Assembly (NCBI GenBank): GCA_030668465.1
Contig: DAOUTX010000014.1
Span: 1-12,426, forward strand
Direction of reading: 5' to 3'
Source of the DNA: Atribacterota bacterium
Lineage (GTDB): Bacteria; Atribacterota; Phoenicimicrobiia; Phoenicimicrobiales; Phoenicimicrobiaceae
Length of the DNA stretch: 12,426 bases
The notes under the pieces were generated by a model. It did no database searches and had not been told where the DNA came from. It worked only from the letters and a program-made list of their open reading frames with translations. Within the stretch, counting starts at the first letter, position 1. Each line of letters starts with the position of its first letter. Shown here piece after piece: positions 1 to 6,778 of this stretch. The translations under genes were made by a program, and so were the position numbers.

Positions 1-1
1 A

Positions 2-163
2 TTTATAAGAGGTGAATTGGGAAAAGATTTAAAGCTAAGATATGTGCCAAATATAAAATTCAAAATCGATGAAGACTTGGAACGTCAATACAAATTATTA
101 AAAATTGTTACTGAAGCTCGTGATCAACAAGTAAATTTGAAGAAAGATAAAAATAATGAGTAA
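2..163 (+). CDS. rbfA: 30S ribosome-binding factor A, C-terminal end (partial)
   Basis: This is the last 53 codons of a gene that begins before the window. The frame is open from base 2 to a TAA at 161-163. Its start reads IRGELGKDLKLRYVP, which matches the RbfA C-terminal segment (R-x-E-L-G-x-x-L-x-L-R-Y-x-P) that forms the last part of the KH-like fold. It is followed by the usual helix (E-D-L-E-R-Q) and a lysine-rich tail. RbfA binds 16S rRNA during late 30S maturation and cold adaptation. The stop overlaps the start of nrnA by 8 nt in another frame, suggesting translational coupling. The order rbfA-nrnA-truB is the common one downstream of nusA-infB. The call rests on a short fragment but the motif and context agree. 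Confidence 0.88.
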   Translation, partial: FIRGELGKDLKLRYVPNIKFKIDEDLERQYKLLKIVTEARDQQVNLKKDKNNE

Positions 164-1148
164 TTTTGATGAAATTATCAAAGTATTGCAGGAAAATAAT
201 AATTTTTTAATTACTTCCCATATAAATTTAGATGGAGATGGGATTGGTTCCGAACTTGCCCTTTATTTCATTTTAAAAAAACTAAATAAGAAAGCCATCA
301 TTTTAAATCAGGATAGATTACCAAAGATATATGATTTTTTACCCGATAGTGGTAAAGTACATTACTTGGAAGATAATTCCGTTAACCCAAAAAAAATAGA
401 TGTGGTTATAGCTCTTGATTGCAGTAATATTAAAAGAATTGGGAAGACCTACGAAATATTTAAAGACATAAAAACTATCATTAATATAGACCACCATAAA
501 AGCAATGAAAATTACGGGAGTATAAATTATGTAGATTACTCAACTTCTTCAGTTGGAGAAATTATTTATGAATTGATTAAATCTATAGATATTGATTTAT
601 TAGATGAAAAAATTTCTACTTGTTTATTTACAGCAATAATGACTGACACCGGGTCGTTTAGATATTCAAATATTAGTTCAAAAACATTTGGAGTAGCTTC
701 CCATTTAACTCGCAATGGAATAAAACCACATTTGATCGCGAACAATATTTATAATAGGAATACCTATCCTGGATTAAAATTGTTAGGCGAAGCACTTTTA
801 ACTTTAGAGATAAATGAATCCAGTTGTGTTTCATGGCTAATTATTACCAGAAAGATGTTAAATAATACTAATGCAAACAATGAGGATATAGAAGGGATAA
901 TTGATATTGCCACTACCTTGAACAATGTTGAAATATCAATTTTGTTTAGAGAAACCAAAAATAACAAAATAAAGGTTAGTTTTCGCTCCAAAGGAAATTT
1001 TGACGTAAATAAATTTGCTGGCAAATTTAAGGGCGGCGGCCATCCAAATGCTGCCGGCTGTTTATGTTCGGGAAAGCTGGAGGAAATTAAAGAAAGTATT
1101 CTTTCCGAGTTATTTGATGATATTAAATATCTTGGATATGAAAATTAG
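156..1148 (+). CDS. nrnA: DHH/DHHA1 phosphoesterase, NrnA-type oligoribonuclease / pAp phosphatase
   Basis: A 330-residue protein of normal length for the NrnA family (about 310-340), which degrades 2-5 nt RNAs and dephosphorylates 3'-phosphoadenosine 5'-phosphate in the cytoplasm. The DHH domain shows the metal ligands in order: H22 with D26-G-D28 followed by GS, D88 in ALDCSN, and the D112-H113-H114 triad. TDTGSFRYS follows further on. The C-terminal DHHA1 domain has the substrate-binding G293-G-G-H-P-N-A-A-G301 loop. The start ATG lies inside the rbfA end (8-nt overlap) with only a weak purine run (GAAGAAAG) upstream, so coupling to rbfA translation is likely. Specific substrate (nanoRNA versus pAp or cyclic dinucleotide intermediates) cannot be told from sequence. 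The TAG stop is the first unit of a tetranucleotide repeat block. Confidence 0.93.
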   Translation: MSNFDEIIKVLQENNNFLITSHINLDGDGIGSELALYFILKKLNKKAIILNQDRLPKIYDFLPDSGKVHYLEDNSVNPKKIDVVIALDCSNIKRIGKTYEIFKDIKTIINIDHHKSNENYGSINYVDYSTSSVGEIIYELIKSIDIDLLDEKISTCLFTAIMTDTGSFRYSNISSKTFGVASHLTRNGIKPHLIANNIYNRNTYPGLKLLGEALLTLEINESSCVSWLIITRKMLNNTNANNEDIEGIIDIATTLNNVEISILFRETKNNKIKVSFRSKGNFDVNKFAGKFKGGGHPNAAGCLCSGKLEEIKESILSELFDDIKYLGYEN

Positions 1149-1201
1149 TTAGGTGGCTAACTAGTTAGTTGGTTAGTTAGTTACCTGGTTAGTTGGTTTG
1201 G
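1146..1201 (+). repeat. Degenerate 4-bp array (TAGT/TGGT type), copy A
   Basis: Fourteen consecutive tetranucleotide words in one phase, mostly TAGT with TGGT, TAGG, TACC and TAAC variants, beginning with the TAG stop codon of nrnA. A 12-bp palindrome CTAACTAGTTAG sits at 1157-1168. The inner 31 bp (1162-1192) is a perfect reverse-complement match to 3398-3428, including the irregular units in the same order, so the two are copies rather than independent expansions. Confidence 0.85.
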
Positions 1202-1225
1202 GAAAGAGAAGAAAGAAGTCAAATT

Positions 1226-1310
1226 AGTATCGAGTATCGCGTGAGGAAAATGAAATACAATAATAATTAATATGTGATGAGTAATAAGATTAAATTTCCT
1301 AAATTAAGAA
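1226..1310 (+). repeat. Heptad words plus AT-rich hairpin core (copy 1)
   Basis: AGTATCG occurs twice in tandem (1226-1239), followed by CGTGAGG in the same 7-bp phase. After a less regular stretch come GTGATGA and GTAATAA (1274-1287). These lead into a core AATAAGATTAAATTTC (1283-1298) followed by an AAATTAA arm. The core and its flanking arm are nearly identical to segments at 6658-6687 and 11561-11589. TTAAATTT can pair with AAATTAA if one A bulges. The array ends about 25 nt before truB. Confidence 0.7.
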
Positions 1311-1334
1311 TAAAAGAGATGATTTTTAATATAG

Positions 1335-2261
1335 ATGAACGGTATTTTAAACATACTTAAACCAAAAGGAATTAGTTCATATCAAACCGTAAAAGAGGTT
1401 AGGGATATTTTAAATATTTCTAAAGCAGGACATACCGGAACTTTAGATCCCTCTGCTTCCGGTGTTTTGTTAATATGCATCGGTCAAGCTACAAAAATTG
1501 CTGAATTTTTAGTAGGTATGAAAAAACACTATCAGGGCGAAATGATTTTGGGTATAAGCACTGATTCCCAAGATTCAGAAGGAAAAATTATTCAAAAAAG
1601 AGAAGTTGGAACTGATATTAATGAAAACAGGATTAAGGATGTATTCAAAAAATATGAAGGTACAATTAGCCAGATGCCCCCGATGTTTTCTGCAGCTCAT
1701 TATAAGGGAGAAAGATTATATCGTCTTGCCAGGAAAGGTATAGAAGTAAAAAGAAATCTTAAGAAAATCAAAATATACCAGCTTAATTTAATAAATTATT
1801 ACCAAGATGTAAACCCAATCGTTAAATTCGAAGTTATTTGTTCAAAAGGTACATATATTAGAACATTATGCAACGATATAGGTAATGAATTAGGCTGTGG
1901 CGCACATTTATCAAATTTGGTAAGAAAAAAAGTTGGTAATTTTAGCATCGAAGATTCACTGAATTTAGAAGAATTAAAGAAAGAAAAAGTTTTAAGAAAG
2001 AGATATCTTATTAGCATTGATTCCGCTCTTGAAGAATTTAATAAAATAACTGTAAAAAGCGAAGCAACTAAAACTGTTTTAAACGGTGGGGTTATATCAA
2101 GTGAGCAAATTGTTGAAATCCCGGAAGGATTAAAGACAAGAAAAAACAAATTTGTTAAAATATTTGACGGAAAAGGTAATTTGCTGTCCCTCGGTACTTC
2201 AATTAAAGAAAACGGAAAAAATATATTTTTTAAGCCGATAAAGGTTTTTAGAAATTATTAA
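1335..2261 (+). CDS. truB: tRNA pseudouridine(55) synthase TruB
   Basis: A 308-residue enzyme, the standard length, that isomerises U55 in the T-loop of tRNAs. The start MNGILNILKPKGISS aligns with the family's N-terminus, fixing ATG 1335 even though no good Shine-Dalgarno is visible (a purine run AAAAGAG lies about 15 nt upstream). The catalytic aspartate is D38 in GHTGTLDPSASGVL. The second block QMPPMFSAAHYKGERLYRLAR and the S170-K-G-T-Y-I-R176 segment, followed by a GNELGCGAHL stretch, are the other family signatures. The last 60 residues form the small PUA-like C-terminal region. It sits between nrnA and ribF as in many bacteria, but here a 186-bp repeat-filled gap separates it from nrnA, and the next gene follows after 29 nt. 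Confidence 0.96.
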   Translation: MNGILNILKPKGISSYQTVKEVRDILNISKAGHTGTLDPSASGVLLICIGQATKIAEFLVGMKKHYQGEMILGISTDSQDSEGKIIQKREVGTDINENRIKDVFKKYEGTISQMPPMFSAAHYKGERLYRLARKGIEVKRNLKKIKIYQLNLINYYQDVNPIVKFEVICSKGTYIRTLCNDIGNELGCGAHLSNLVRKKVGNFSIEDSLNLEELKKEKVLRKRYLISIDSALEEFNKITVKSEATKTVLNGGVISSEQIVEIPEGLKTRKNKFVKIFDGKGNLLSLGTSIKENGKNIFFKPIKVFRNY

Positions 2262-2290
2262 TTTTGCTAATTCGATCTAAGTAATTAATT

Positions 2291-3229
2291 ATGAAAATTA
2301 TAAGATATTCAAAAAATATCATGTTACCTAAAAAAAAACGATATATTGCCTTAGGTGTTTTTGATGGTGTACACTTAGGACATCAAAAGTTGATTAAACT
2401 AACCGTTGATAAAGCCAGGAAGAATGATGGAATAAGTATTATTGCTACTTTTGACCCCCATCCTGATATAATAATTAATCCAGAAAGCAATGTTTTTTTA
2501 TTGACCACTTTGGAGGAACGAATAAGCCTGATTAAAGACACAGATGTTGATGTTTTTCTTATTGTTAAGTTTAATAAGATGATGAGTAAAATGTCACCTG
2601 AAGATTTTATAAGTAAAATTTTAGTCGATAGTTTGCAGGTAAAAGAAATTTTTGTAGGATTTAATTATAAATTTGGTTTTCGGGGAAAAGGGAATCCAGA
2701 TATTTTAAGAGAATATAGCAAGATTTATAAGTTTAAAACTCATATATTAGAACCAATAATTGCAAACAACACCATAATTAGTAGTACCAGAATAAAAGAT
2801 TATATTAAGTCAGGAGAAATCGGAAAAGCAAAAAAATTATTAGGACATGATATCACGATTTCAGGAAGAGTAATTTCTGGAAAGGGCAGGGGAGGAAAAT
2901 TATTAAATTTCTCTACTGCCAATATCGAGACACCATCAGATAAAATTCTTCCTGTTAACGGAGTTTATTTGGTTGAGGTTAAAATTGATAATGAAAAATA
3001 TCATGGTTTAATGAATATAGGTTTTAAACCTACCTTTGAAGAAAAACAGTTAACCGTAGAAGTACACATTATTAATTTTGGCAAAGATATTTACAAAAAA
3101 ATGATTGGCATTAACATACTTCAAAAAATAAGAGACGAAAAATGTTTTAGCCATCCAAATTTATTAAGAAAACAAATAGAGGAGGATATTTCAATTGCCC
3201 ATAAAATGATAAAAAAATGTAATAAGTAA
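2291..3229 (+). CDS. ribF: Bifunctional riboflavin kinase / FAD synthetase RibF
   Basis: A 312-residue cytosolic enzyme making FMN from riboflavin and FAD from FMN. The N-terminal nucleotidyltransferase domain has G22-V-F-D-G-V-H-L-G-H31 (the HxGH-type ATP site) and the S164-S-T-R167 motif. The C-terminal flavokinase domain (about 180-305) has GKGRGGKLLNFSTANI. The usual PTAN motif reads S208-T-A-N211 here: the Mg/ATP-binding Thr and Asn are kept but the Pro is Ser. The catalytic-type glutamate is in VEVHIINF. The start has only weak upstream purines (TAAG) and lies 29 nt after truB, so co-transcription is likely. The final two codons and the stop lie within a GTAATAA/GTAATGA heptad run, so the C-terminal tip appears to have been shaped by repeat sequence. 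Confidence 0.95.
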   Translation: MKIIRYSKNIMLPKKKRYIALGVFDGVHLGHQKLIKLTVDKARKNDGISIIATFDPHPDIIINPESNVFLLTTLEERISLIKDTDVDVFLIVKFNKMMSKMSPEDFISKILVDSLQVKEIFVGFNYKFGFRGKGNPDILREYSKIYKFKTHILEPIIANNTIISSTRIKDYIKSGEIGKAKKLLGHDITISGRVISGKGRGGKLLNFSTANIETPSDKILPVNGVYLVEVKIDNEKYHGLMNIGFKPTFEEKQLTVEVHIINFGKDIYKKMIGINILQKIRDEKCFSHPNLLRKQIEEDISIAHKMIKKCNK

Positions 3230-3260
3230 TGAGTGAAGATAAGTATAGCATAATAGCGTA
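3219..3260 (+). repeat. Heptad array overlapping the ribF stop codon
   Basis: Six 7-bp words in phase: GTAATAA, GTAATGA, GTGAAGA, then three more degenerate ones. The first begins inside ribF and the second contains its TAA stop (3227-3229). The same GTAATAA/GTAATGA words follow dut directly at 6642-6662 and appear before truB. Confidence 0.65.
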
Positions 3261-3275
3261 GAGGATATTAATTAT

Positions 3276-3307
3276 CCAGTTAACCGATTAACCAGTTTCC
3301 CAGTTAA
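3276..3307 (+). repeat. Degenerate 4-bp array (CCAG/TTAA)
   Basis: Eight tetranucleotide words in phase alternating CCAG-like and TTAA-like units. It is the same AACC/AACT family as the block at 3391-3430 and reads as the opposite strand of the TAGT/TGGT array after nrnA. It is followed by TAATTTCAAAT, a variant of the junction word seen in other gaps. Confidence 0.6.
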
Positions 3308-3390
3308 TTTAATAGTTAATTTCAAATGCTAACTCTATCTTCACGAGATACGAACTTATTCTGTTTCTTGGTTTTTTCCTATTATTTTCT

Positions 3391-3430
3391 TAACTAGCTA
3401 ACCAGGTAACTAACTAACCAACTAACTAAT
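3391..3430 (-). repeat. Degenerate 4-bp array (AACT), copy B of the post-nrnA array
   Basis: Tetranucleotide words AACT, AACC, AGGT and AGCT in one phase. Bases 3398-3428 are the exact reverse complement of 1162-1192 (31 of 31). The matched pair brackets truB and ribF in inverted orientation. The word order includes irregular units (AGGT, AACC), which argues for copying of the block. Confidence 0.85.
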
Positions 3431-3435
3431 TCTTA

Positions 3436-3484
3436 ACGAGATACGAATTACGTGATACCAAATACTATATACTCGATACTATTT
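3436..3484 (+). repeat. Heptad array, seven ACNNNNT units
   Basis: Seven consecutive 7-bp words, each beginning AC and ending T (ACGAGAT, ACGAATT, ACGTGAT and so on). Positions 1, 2 and 7 are invariant in all seven while the middle varies. The 12-bp ACGAGATACGAA at 3436-3447 also occurs at 3343-3354 in the same gap. The array ends a few bases before the probable rpsO promoter. Confidence 0.8.
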
Positions 3485-3490
3485 TGTAGG

Positions 3491-3519
3491 TTGAAGGGTA
3501 TAGTGGTTTATGTTAAAAT
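3491..3519 (+). promoter_or_regulatory. Probable sigma-70-type promoter of rpsO
   Basis: TTGAAG (3491-3496), a 17-nt spacer, then TAAAAT (3514-3519) preceded by TG one base upstream (extended -10). It is the first non-repeat sequence before rpsO and would give a leader of roughly 50-55 nt. TATAAT hexamers at 3528-3533 and 3536-3541 lie just downstream and could be alternative -10 elements, but their -35 partners are poor. No S15 autoregulatory fold could be recognised by eye. Confidence 0.45.
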
Positions 3520-3579
3520 ATTAAAGATATAATAGTATAATAAATCACAAAGAAACAAAAAATAAAAGGAGAGAGCAAT

Positions 3580-3849
3580 ATGGTTTTTGCTAAAGATGAT
3601 AAAGGGAAAGTAATAAAAAAATACCAATATCATACTACTGATACTGGTTCACCGGAAGTTCAAATTGCCTTATTAACTGAAAGAATAAACGATCTTACCG
3701 GACATCTAACCAAAAATACGAAAGATTTCCATTCAAAACAAGGTTTGTTAAAGATGGTAGGCAGAAGAAGAAGGTTATTAAATTATCTCAAAGATAAAGA
3801 TATTGTTAAATATAGAAAAATTATTGAATCACTAAATTTACGAAAATAA
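3580..3849 (+). CDS. rpsO: 30S ribosomal protein S15
   Basis: Exactly 89 residues, the canonical S15 length. S15 binds the central domain of 16S rRNA early in small-subunit assembly. The signature H18-x-x-D21-T-G-S-P-E-V-Q is intact, followed by HLTKNTKDFHSKQGLL and the basic GRRRRLLNYL segment that contacts rRNA. AAAAGGAG (3564-3571) sits 8 nt before the ATG. This is the strongest ribosome binding site in the first half of the window, in keeping with a highly expressed protein and with the likely promoter just upstream. It precedes pnp as in E. coli and Bacillus, but a 133-bp gap whose first half is heptad words separates the two. Confidence 0.98.
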   Translation: MVFAKDDKGKVIKKYQYHTTDTGSPEVQIALLTERINDLTGHLTKNTKDFHSKQGLLKMVGRRRRLLNYLKDKDIVKYRKIIESLNLRK

Positions 3850-3912
3850 TAAAATAGTCGTTAGTGAATAGTGAATAGTCGTTAGTTTCAAATACAAGAT
3901 GCAAGATGCACA
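3850..3912 (+). repeat. Heptad array, nine units, directly after the rpsO stop
   Basis: Nine consecutive 7-bp words in perfect phase starting at the first base after the rpsO TAA. GTCGTTA, GTGAATA, GTGAATA, GTCGTTA form a mirrored order of words, followed by GTTTCAA and three ATRCAAG-like units. Two word families share one phase with no slip. The remaining 70 nt to pnp is unstructured AT-rich sequence. Confidence 0.82.
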
Positions 3913-3982
3913 ATTAGAATCAAGATAAAATATTTACAATAAAACGGATTTTAAAGATAATAAGGAGGATAGAAATTATTTA

Positions 3983-6124
3983 ATGTCAGAATATAAAGAA
4001 ATTAAAATTAATTTGAACGGTAAAATAATAAGTATAGAAACCGGCAAAATTGCCAAGCAGGCAGCTGGTTCGATAGTGGTAAGTTGTGAGGAAACTGTGG
4101 TATTGGTAACCGTGACTTCCTCTAAGGAACCACGTGAAGGGATAGACTTTTTCCCTTTAATGGTTGATTATGAGGAAAAATTTTATGCGGCCGGTAAAAT
4201 ACCAGGCGGTTTTTTCAAAAGAGAGGGTAGGCCAAGCAAGAATGCGATATTAACATCGCGACTTATTGATCGTCCATTGCGGCCTTTATTCCCCAAGGAA
4301 TACAGAAACGATGTTCAGGTCATTGCTACCGTATTATCATATGATCAAAAAAATTTACCTGATATTCTCGCTATGATTGGAGCTTCTGCGGCTTTATGGA
4401 TATCGGATATTCCCTTTCAAGGCCCCATAGGAGCTGTAAGGGTTGGATTAATAGAAAACGAATTTATAGTAAATCCCGGTCCTCAAGAATTAGAAAATAC
4501 CGAATTGAACTTAATTATAGCTGGTACAAAAGATTCAATTATAATGATAGAAGGCGAAGCAAAAGAAGTAACTGAAGAAATTATATTACAAGCAATTAAT
4601 ATTGCCCAGGAAGCAATTAAAACAATCATAGAGGGGCAGGAACAACTGGTAGATATTTTGGGAAAATCTAATGTGAAAGAGGAGAAGCAATATTCGGAAA
4701 CAGCAGAATTAGCAGATAATTATGGTAATGAAATTAAAAATCTCTACCAGAAAGAAATTAAAAATGCTGTCTGTGTAAATGAAAAAAAGGAAAGAGAAGA
4801 TTTATTAGAGGATATTTTTAACCGTATTATTGAAAAATTATCTACCGAAGAAGACAATTTACCTCTTTTGAAAAATGTCTATGGTAAAGCTTGCAAAGAA
4901 GCTGTTCGCAGTCTAATAATTAAAGAAAAAATTAGAGTAGACGGGAGAAAATTAGATGAAATACGCTCAATTAGTTGTGAAACTGGAGTGCTGCCTCGAG
5001 TTCATGGGAGTGCATTATTTACCAGAGGGCAAACGCAAGCACTAGTTGTTACTACTTTAGGAACAGTAAAAGACAGGCAATTTATAGATACCCTGGAAGA
5101 AGAATCTTCGGAAAGGTTTTATCTGCATTATAATTTCCCTCCTTTTAGTGTTGGCGAAGTAAGACCAAGAAGAGGTCAATCAAGAAGAGAGATTGGCCAT
5201 GGTGCATTAGCAGAAATGGCTTTAAAGGCTTTAATTCCTTCGGAAGAGGAATTTCCTTACACTATTCGCATAGTTTCCGAAATATTAGAGTCAAATGGCT
5301 CTTCTTCTATGGCTACCGTTTGCGGAGGGAGTCTGTCCTTATTTGACGCAGGGGTTCCTCTAAAAAGACCTATAGCCGGAATCGCTATGGGATTAGTAAA
5401 AGAAGATGAAAACGTAGAAATATTAACCGATATTTTAGGTTTAGAAGATCATTATGGAGATATGGACTTTAAGTCCGCCGGAAGCAGTCTTGGTATTACC
5501 GGTATTCAGATGGATTTGAAAATTGCCGGTATTCCAAAAAATACACTGAGTGATATTTTAGAAAGATCAAAAGTGGCAAGACTATATATTCTTGAAAAGA
5601 TGAATGAAGTACTATCAAAATCTCGAGAAAATTTATCTGACTATGCACCAAAAATATCAGTTATAAATGTTGACCCTACTAAAATTGGCATGGTAATAGG
5701 TCCCAGCGGAAAAAATATCAAGAAAATTATAGAAATAACCGGTGCCTCTATCGATATTAAAGATGATGGAGAAATATTCATTGCTTCACCAGACGGAAAA
5801 TCTTTAAACCAAGCAAAAAAAATGATTGAAGATATGGTGAGAGAGGCTAAAGTAGGGGAAACATATGAAGGGAAGGTAACCAGGACAACTAATTTTGGAG
5901 CTTTTGTAGAAATATTTCCTGGTAAAGAAGGATTGGTTCACATTTCCAAATTATCTCGAAAACGTATAGGAAGAGTTGAAGATGTAGTAAGAGTTAATGA
6001 TGATATATTAGTTAAATGTATTGGAATTGATGACCAGGGCAGAGTTGATTTAAGAAGAATAGAGGAAGAAGAAAATAATATTGCAAGCAATGATGTTGAT
6101 AAGAAAAATGAAAAATATGACTGA
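3983..6124 (+). CDS. pnp: Polyribonucleotide nucleotidyltransferase (PNPase)
   Basis: A 713-residue phosphorolytic 3'-to-5' exoribonuclease, of normal length, that acts as a trimer in mRNA decay. The first RNase PH-like domain carries FFKREGRPS (77-85) and RPLRPLF (97-103). An all-helical linker follows (about 210-310), then the catalytic second RNase PH domain with D489, D495 and K497 in EDHYGDMDFKSAG, equivalent to the E. coli active-site residues. The KH domain has G573-P-S-G576, and the S1 domain runs from about 625 to 692 (GETYEGKV, FGAFVEI, GLVHISKLS). The tail is short and acidic. AAGGAGG (3962-3968) is a strong ribosome binding site, but it lies 14 nt from the ATG, longer than optimal. 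No in-frame start lies closer, and the MSEYKEIKI start fits the family. The S15-PNPase pairing is conserved across bacteria. Confidence 0.98.
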   Translation: MSEYKEIKINLNGKIISIETGKIAKQAAGSIVVSCEETVVLVTVTSSKEPREGIDFFPLMVDYEEKFYAAGKIPGGFFKREGRPSKNAILTSRLIDRPLRPLFPKEYRNDVQVIATVLSYDQKNLPDILAMIGASAALWISDIPFQGPIGAVRVGLIENEFIVNPGPQELENTELNLIIAGTKDSIIMIEGEAKEVTEEIILQAINIAQEAIKTIIEGQEQLVDILGKSNVKEEKQYSETAELADNYGNEIKNLYQKEIKNAVCVNEKKEREDLLEDIFNRIIEKLSTEEDNLPLLKNVYGKACKEAVRSLIIKEKIRVDGRKLDEIRSISCETGVLPRVHGSALFTRGQTQALVVTTLGTVKDRQFIDTLEEESSERFYLHYNFPPFSVGEVRPRRGQSRREIGHGALAEMALKALIPSEEEFPYTIRIVSEILESNGSSSMATVCGGSLSLFDAGVPLKRPIAGIAMGLVKEDENVEILTDILGLEDHYGDMDFKSAGSSLGITGIQMDLKIAGIPKNTLSDILERSKVARLYILEKMNEVLSKSRENLSDYAPKISVINVDPTKIGMVIGPSGKNIKKIIEITGASIDIKDDGEIFIASPDGKSLNQAKKMIEDMVREAKVGETYEGKVTRTTNFGAFVEIFPGKEGLVHISKLSRKRIGRVEDVVRVNDDILVKCIGIDDQGRVDLRRIEEEENNIASNDVDKKNEKYD

Positions 6125-6140
6125 TGCTTATTAAAACAAT

Positions 6141-6641
6141 GTGAAACAAATAAAACAAAAAGTGGATTTGGTAGTGAAGAAGAATAGAATTGAAATAAAA
6201 ATAGAAAAAGTGAAAGGAAGCGAGGATTTACCTTTACCTATTTCCACAAGTGAATTTTCCTCCGGAGTTGATTTATTATCGGCAGAAGTTTCAGAAACTG
6301 TATTACATCCCGGTAAGATAAAATTAATCTCTACCGGAATTAAAATTATGATCCCTAAAGGCTATGAAGGACAAATAAGGCCTCGAAGTGGTTTAGCCCT
6401 TAAGCGTGGAATTACTATTTTAAATACTCCAGGTACTATTGATTCAGATTATAGGGGCATTGTAAAGGTAATATTAATTAATCTAGGTGAAGAAGAATTT
6501 ATTATTCAAAGAGGAGATAGAATAGCTCAATTAGTAATCCAAAAAATATTTTTCCCTAATTTTAAACTTGTAGAAACCTTGGATGAAACCAAAAGAGGAG
6601 AAGGTGGCTTCGGACATAGCGGCATAAAATACAGTAATTAA
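6141..6641 (+). CDS. dut: dUTP diphosphatase (dUTPase)
   Basis: A trimeric-type dUTPase hydrolysing dUTP to dUMP and pyrophosphate, which keeps uracil out of DNA. All five motifs are present: S41-GVDLLSA (1), R80-PRSGLA (2), G98-TIDSDYRG (3), R124-GDRIAQLVI (4) and R152-GEGGFGHSG (5). The length of 166 is about 15-20 residues above the usual, all at the N-terminus. From this GTG start a lysine-rich segment precedes the first strand (RIEIKIEKV). Internal GTG codons at 6162 and 6174 are alternative starts and no Shine-Dalgarno decides between them, so the true start is uncertain. It follows pnp by 16 nt and is probably co-transcribed. The M16 peptidase gene often found between pnp and dut in Firmicutes is absent. 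The last codons (SN, stop) merge into a GTAAT-type heptad run. Confidence 0.94.
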   Translation: MKQIKQKVDLVVKKNRIEIKIEKVKGSEDLPLPISTSEFSSGVDLLSAEVSETVLHPGKIKLISTGIKIMIPKGYEGQIRPRSGLALKRGITILNTPGTIDSDYRGIVKVILINLGEEEFIIQRGDRIAQLVIQKIFFPNFKLVETLDETKRGEGGFGHSGIKYSN

Positions 6642-6687
6642 GTAATAAGTAATGAGTAATAAGATTTAATTTCAGAAATTATAAGAA
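6642..6687 (+). repeat. Heptad words plus AT-rich hairpin core (copy 2) after dut
   Basis: Three GTAATRA heptads start at the base after the dut stop (6642-6662) and pass into AATAAGATTTAATTTC (6658-6673). This differs at one base from the core before truB. TAATTT (6668-6673 region) can pair with AAATTA across a 3-nt CAG loop. The same order, GTAAT words then core, is seen before truB. Confidence 0.75.
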
Positions 6688-6690
6688 CAG

Positions 6691-6732
6691 GTACTTATTA
6701 TAGGTTACGCATCACATGTTACACATTACTTC
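6691..6732 (+). repeat. Heptad array, six units (NTACNNN)
   Basis: Six 7-bp words in phase, with TAC (or TAT/CAC) at word positions 2-4: GTACTTA, TTATAGG, TTACGCA, TCACATG, TTACACA, TTACTTC. The 13-bp TGTTACACATTAC (6717-6729) recurs exactly at 11592-11604, again just downstream of the AT-rich core. The 46 bases after it (6733-6778) hold a short CACTT/AAGTG inverted repeat and no clear repeat words or promoter. Confidence 0.65.
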
Positions 6733-6778
6733 ACTTGAAAGTGTGTAGTTTTATCTCTAGCTATTATGCTATATTTGT

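Larger units (their letters stand above)
3230..3579. other. 350-bp intergenic region between ribF and rpsO
   Basis: No coding sequence. It contains the tail of the heptad run overlapping ribF, two AACT-type tetramer arrays separated by a pyrimidine-rich stretch (3355-3390), two copies of ACGAGATACGAA (3343-3354 and 3436-3447), a seven-unit heptad array and a probable promoter for rpsO. Confidence 0.8.

Noticed and set aside
764..1024. Open frame on the minus strand inside nrnA
   Set aside because: It lies wholly opposite a strongly supported DHH/DHHA1 gene and shows no family motif or ribosome site.
1799..2149. Open frame on the minus strand inside truB
   Set aside because: It is antisense to conserved TruB motifs, and its composition is that of a shadow frame.
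3436..3484. CRISPR array
   Set aside because: The units are 7 bp and contiguous without spacers; no repeat of 23-40 bp alternates with unique sequence and no cas gene is present.
6735..6767. Promoter TTGAAA / TATTAT before the phosphate transporter
   Set aside because: The spacer would be 21 nt and no extended -10 is present; TAGCTA at the proper distance is a poor -10.
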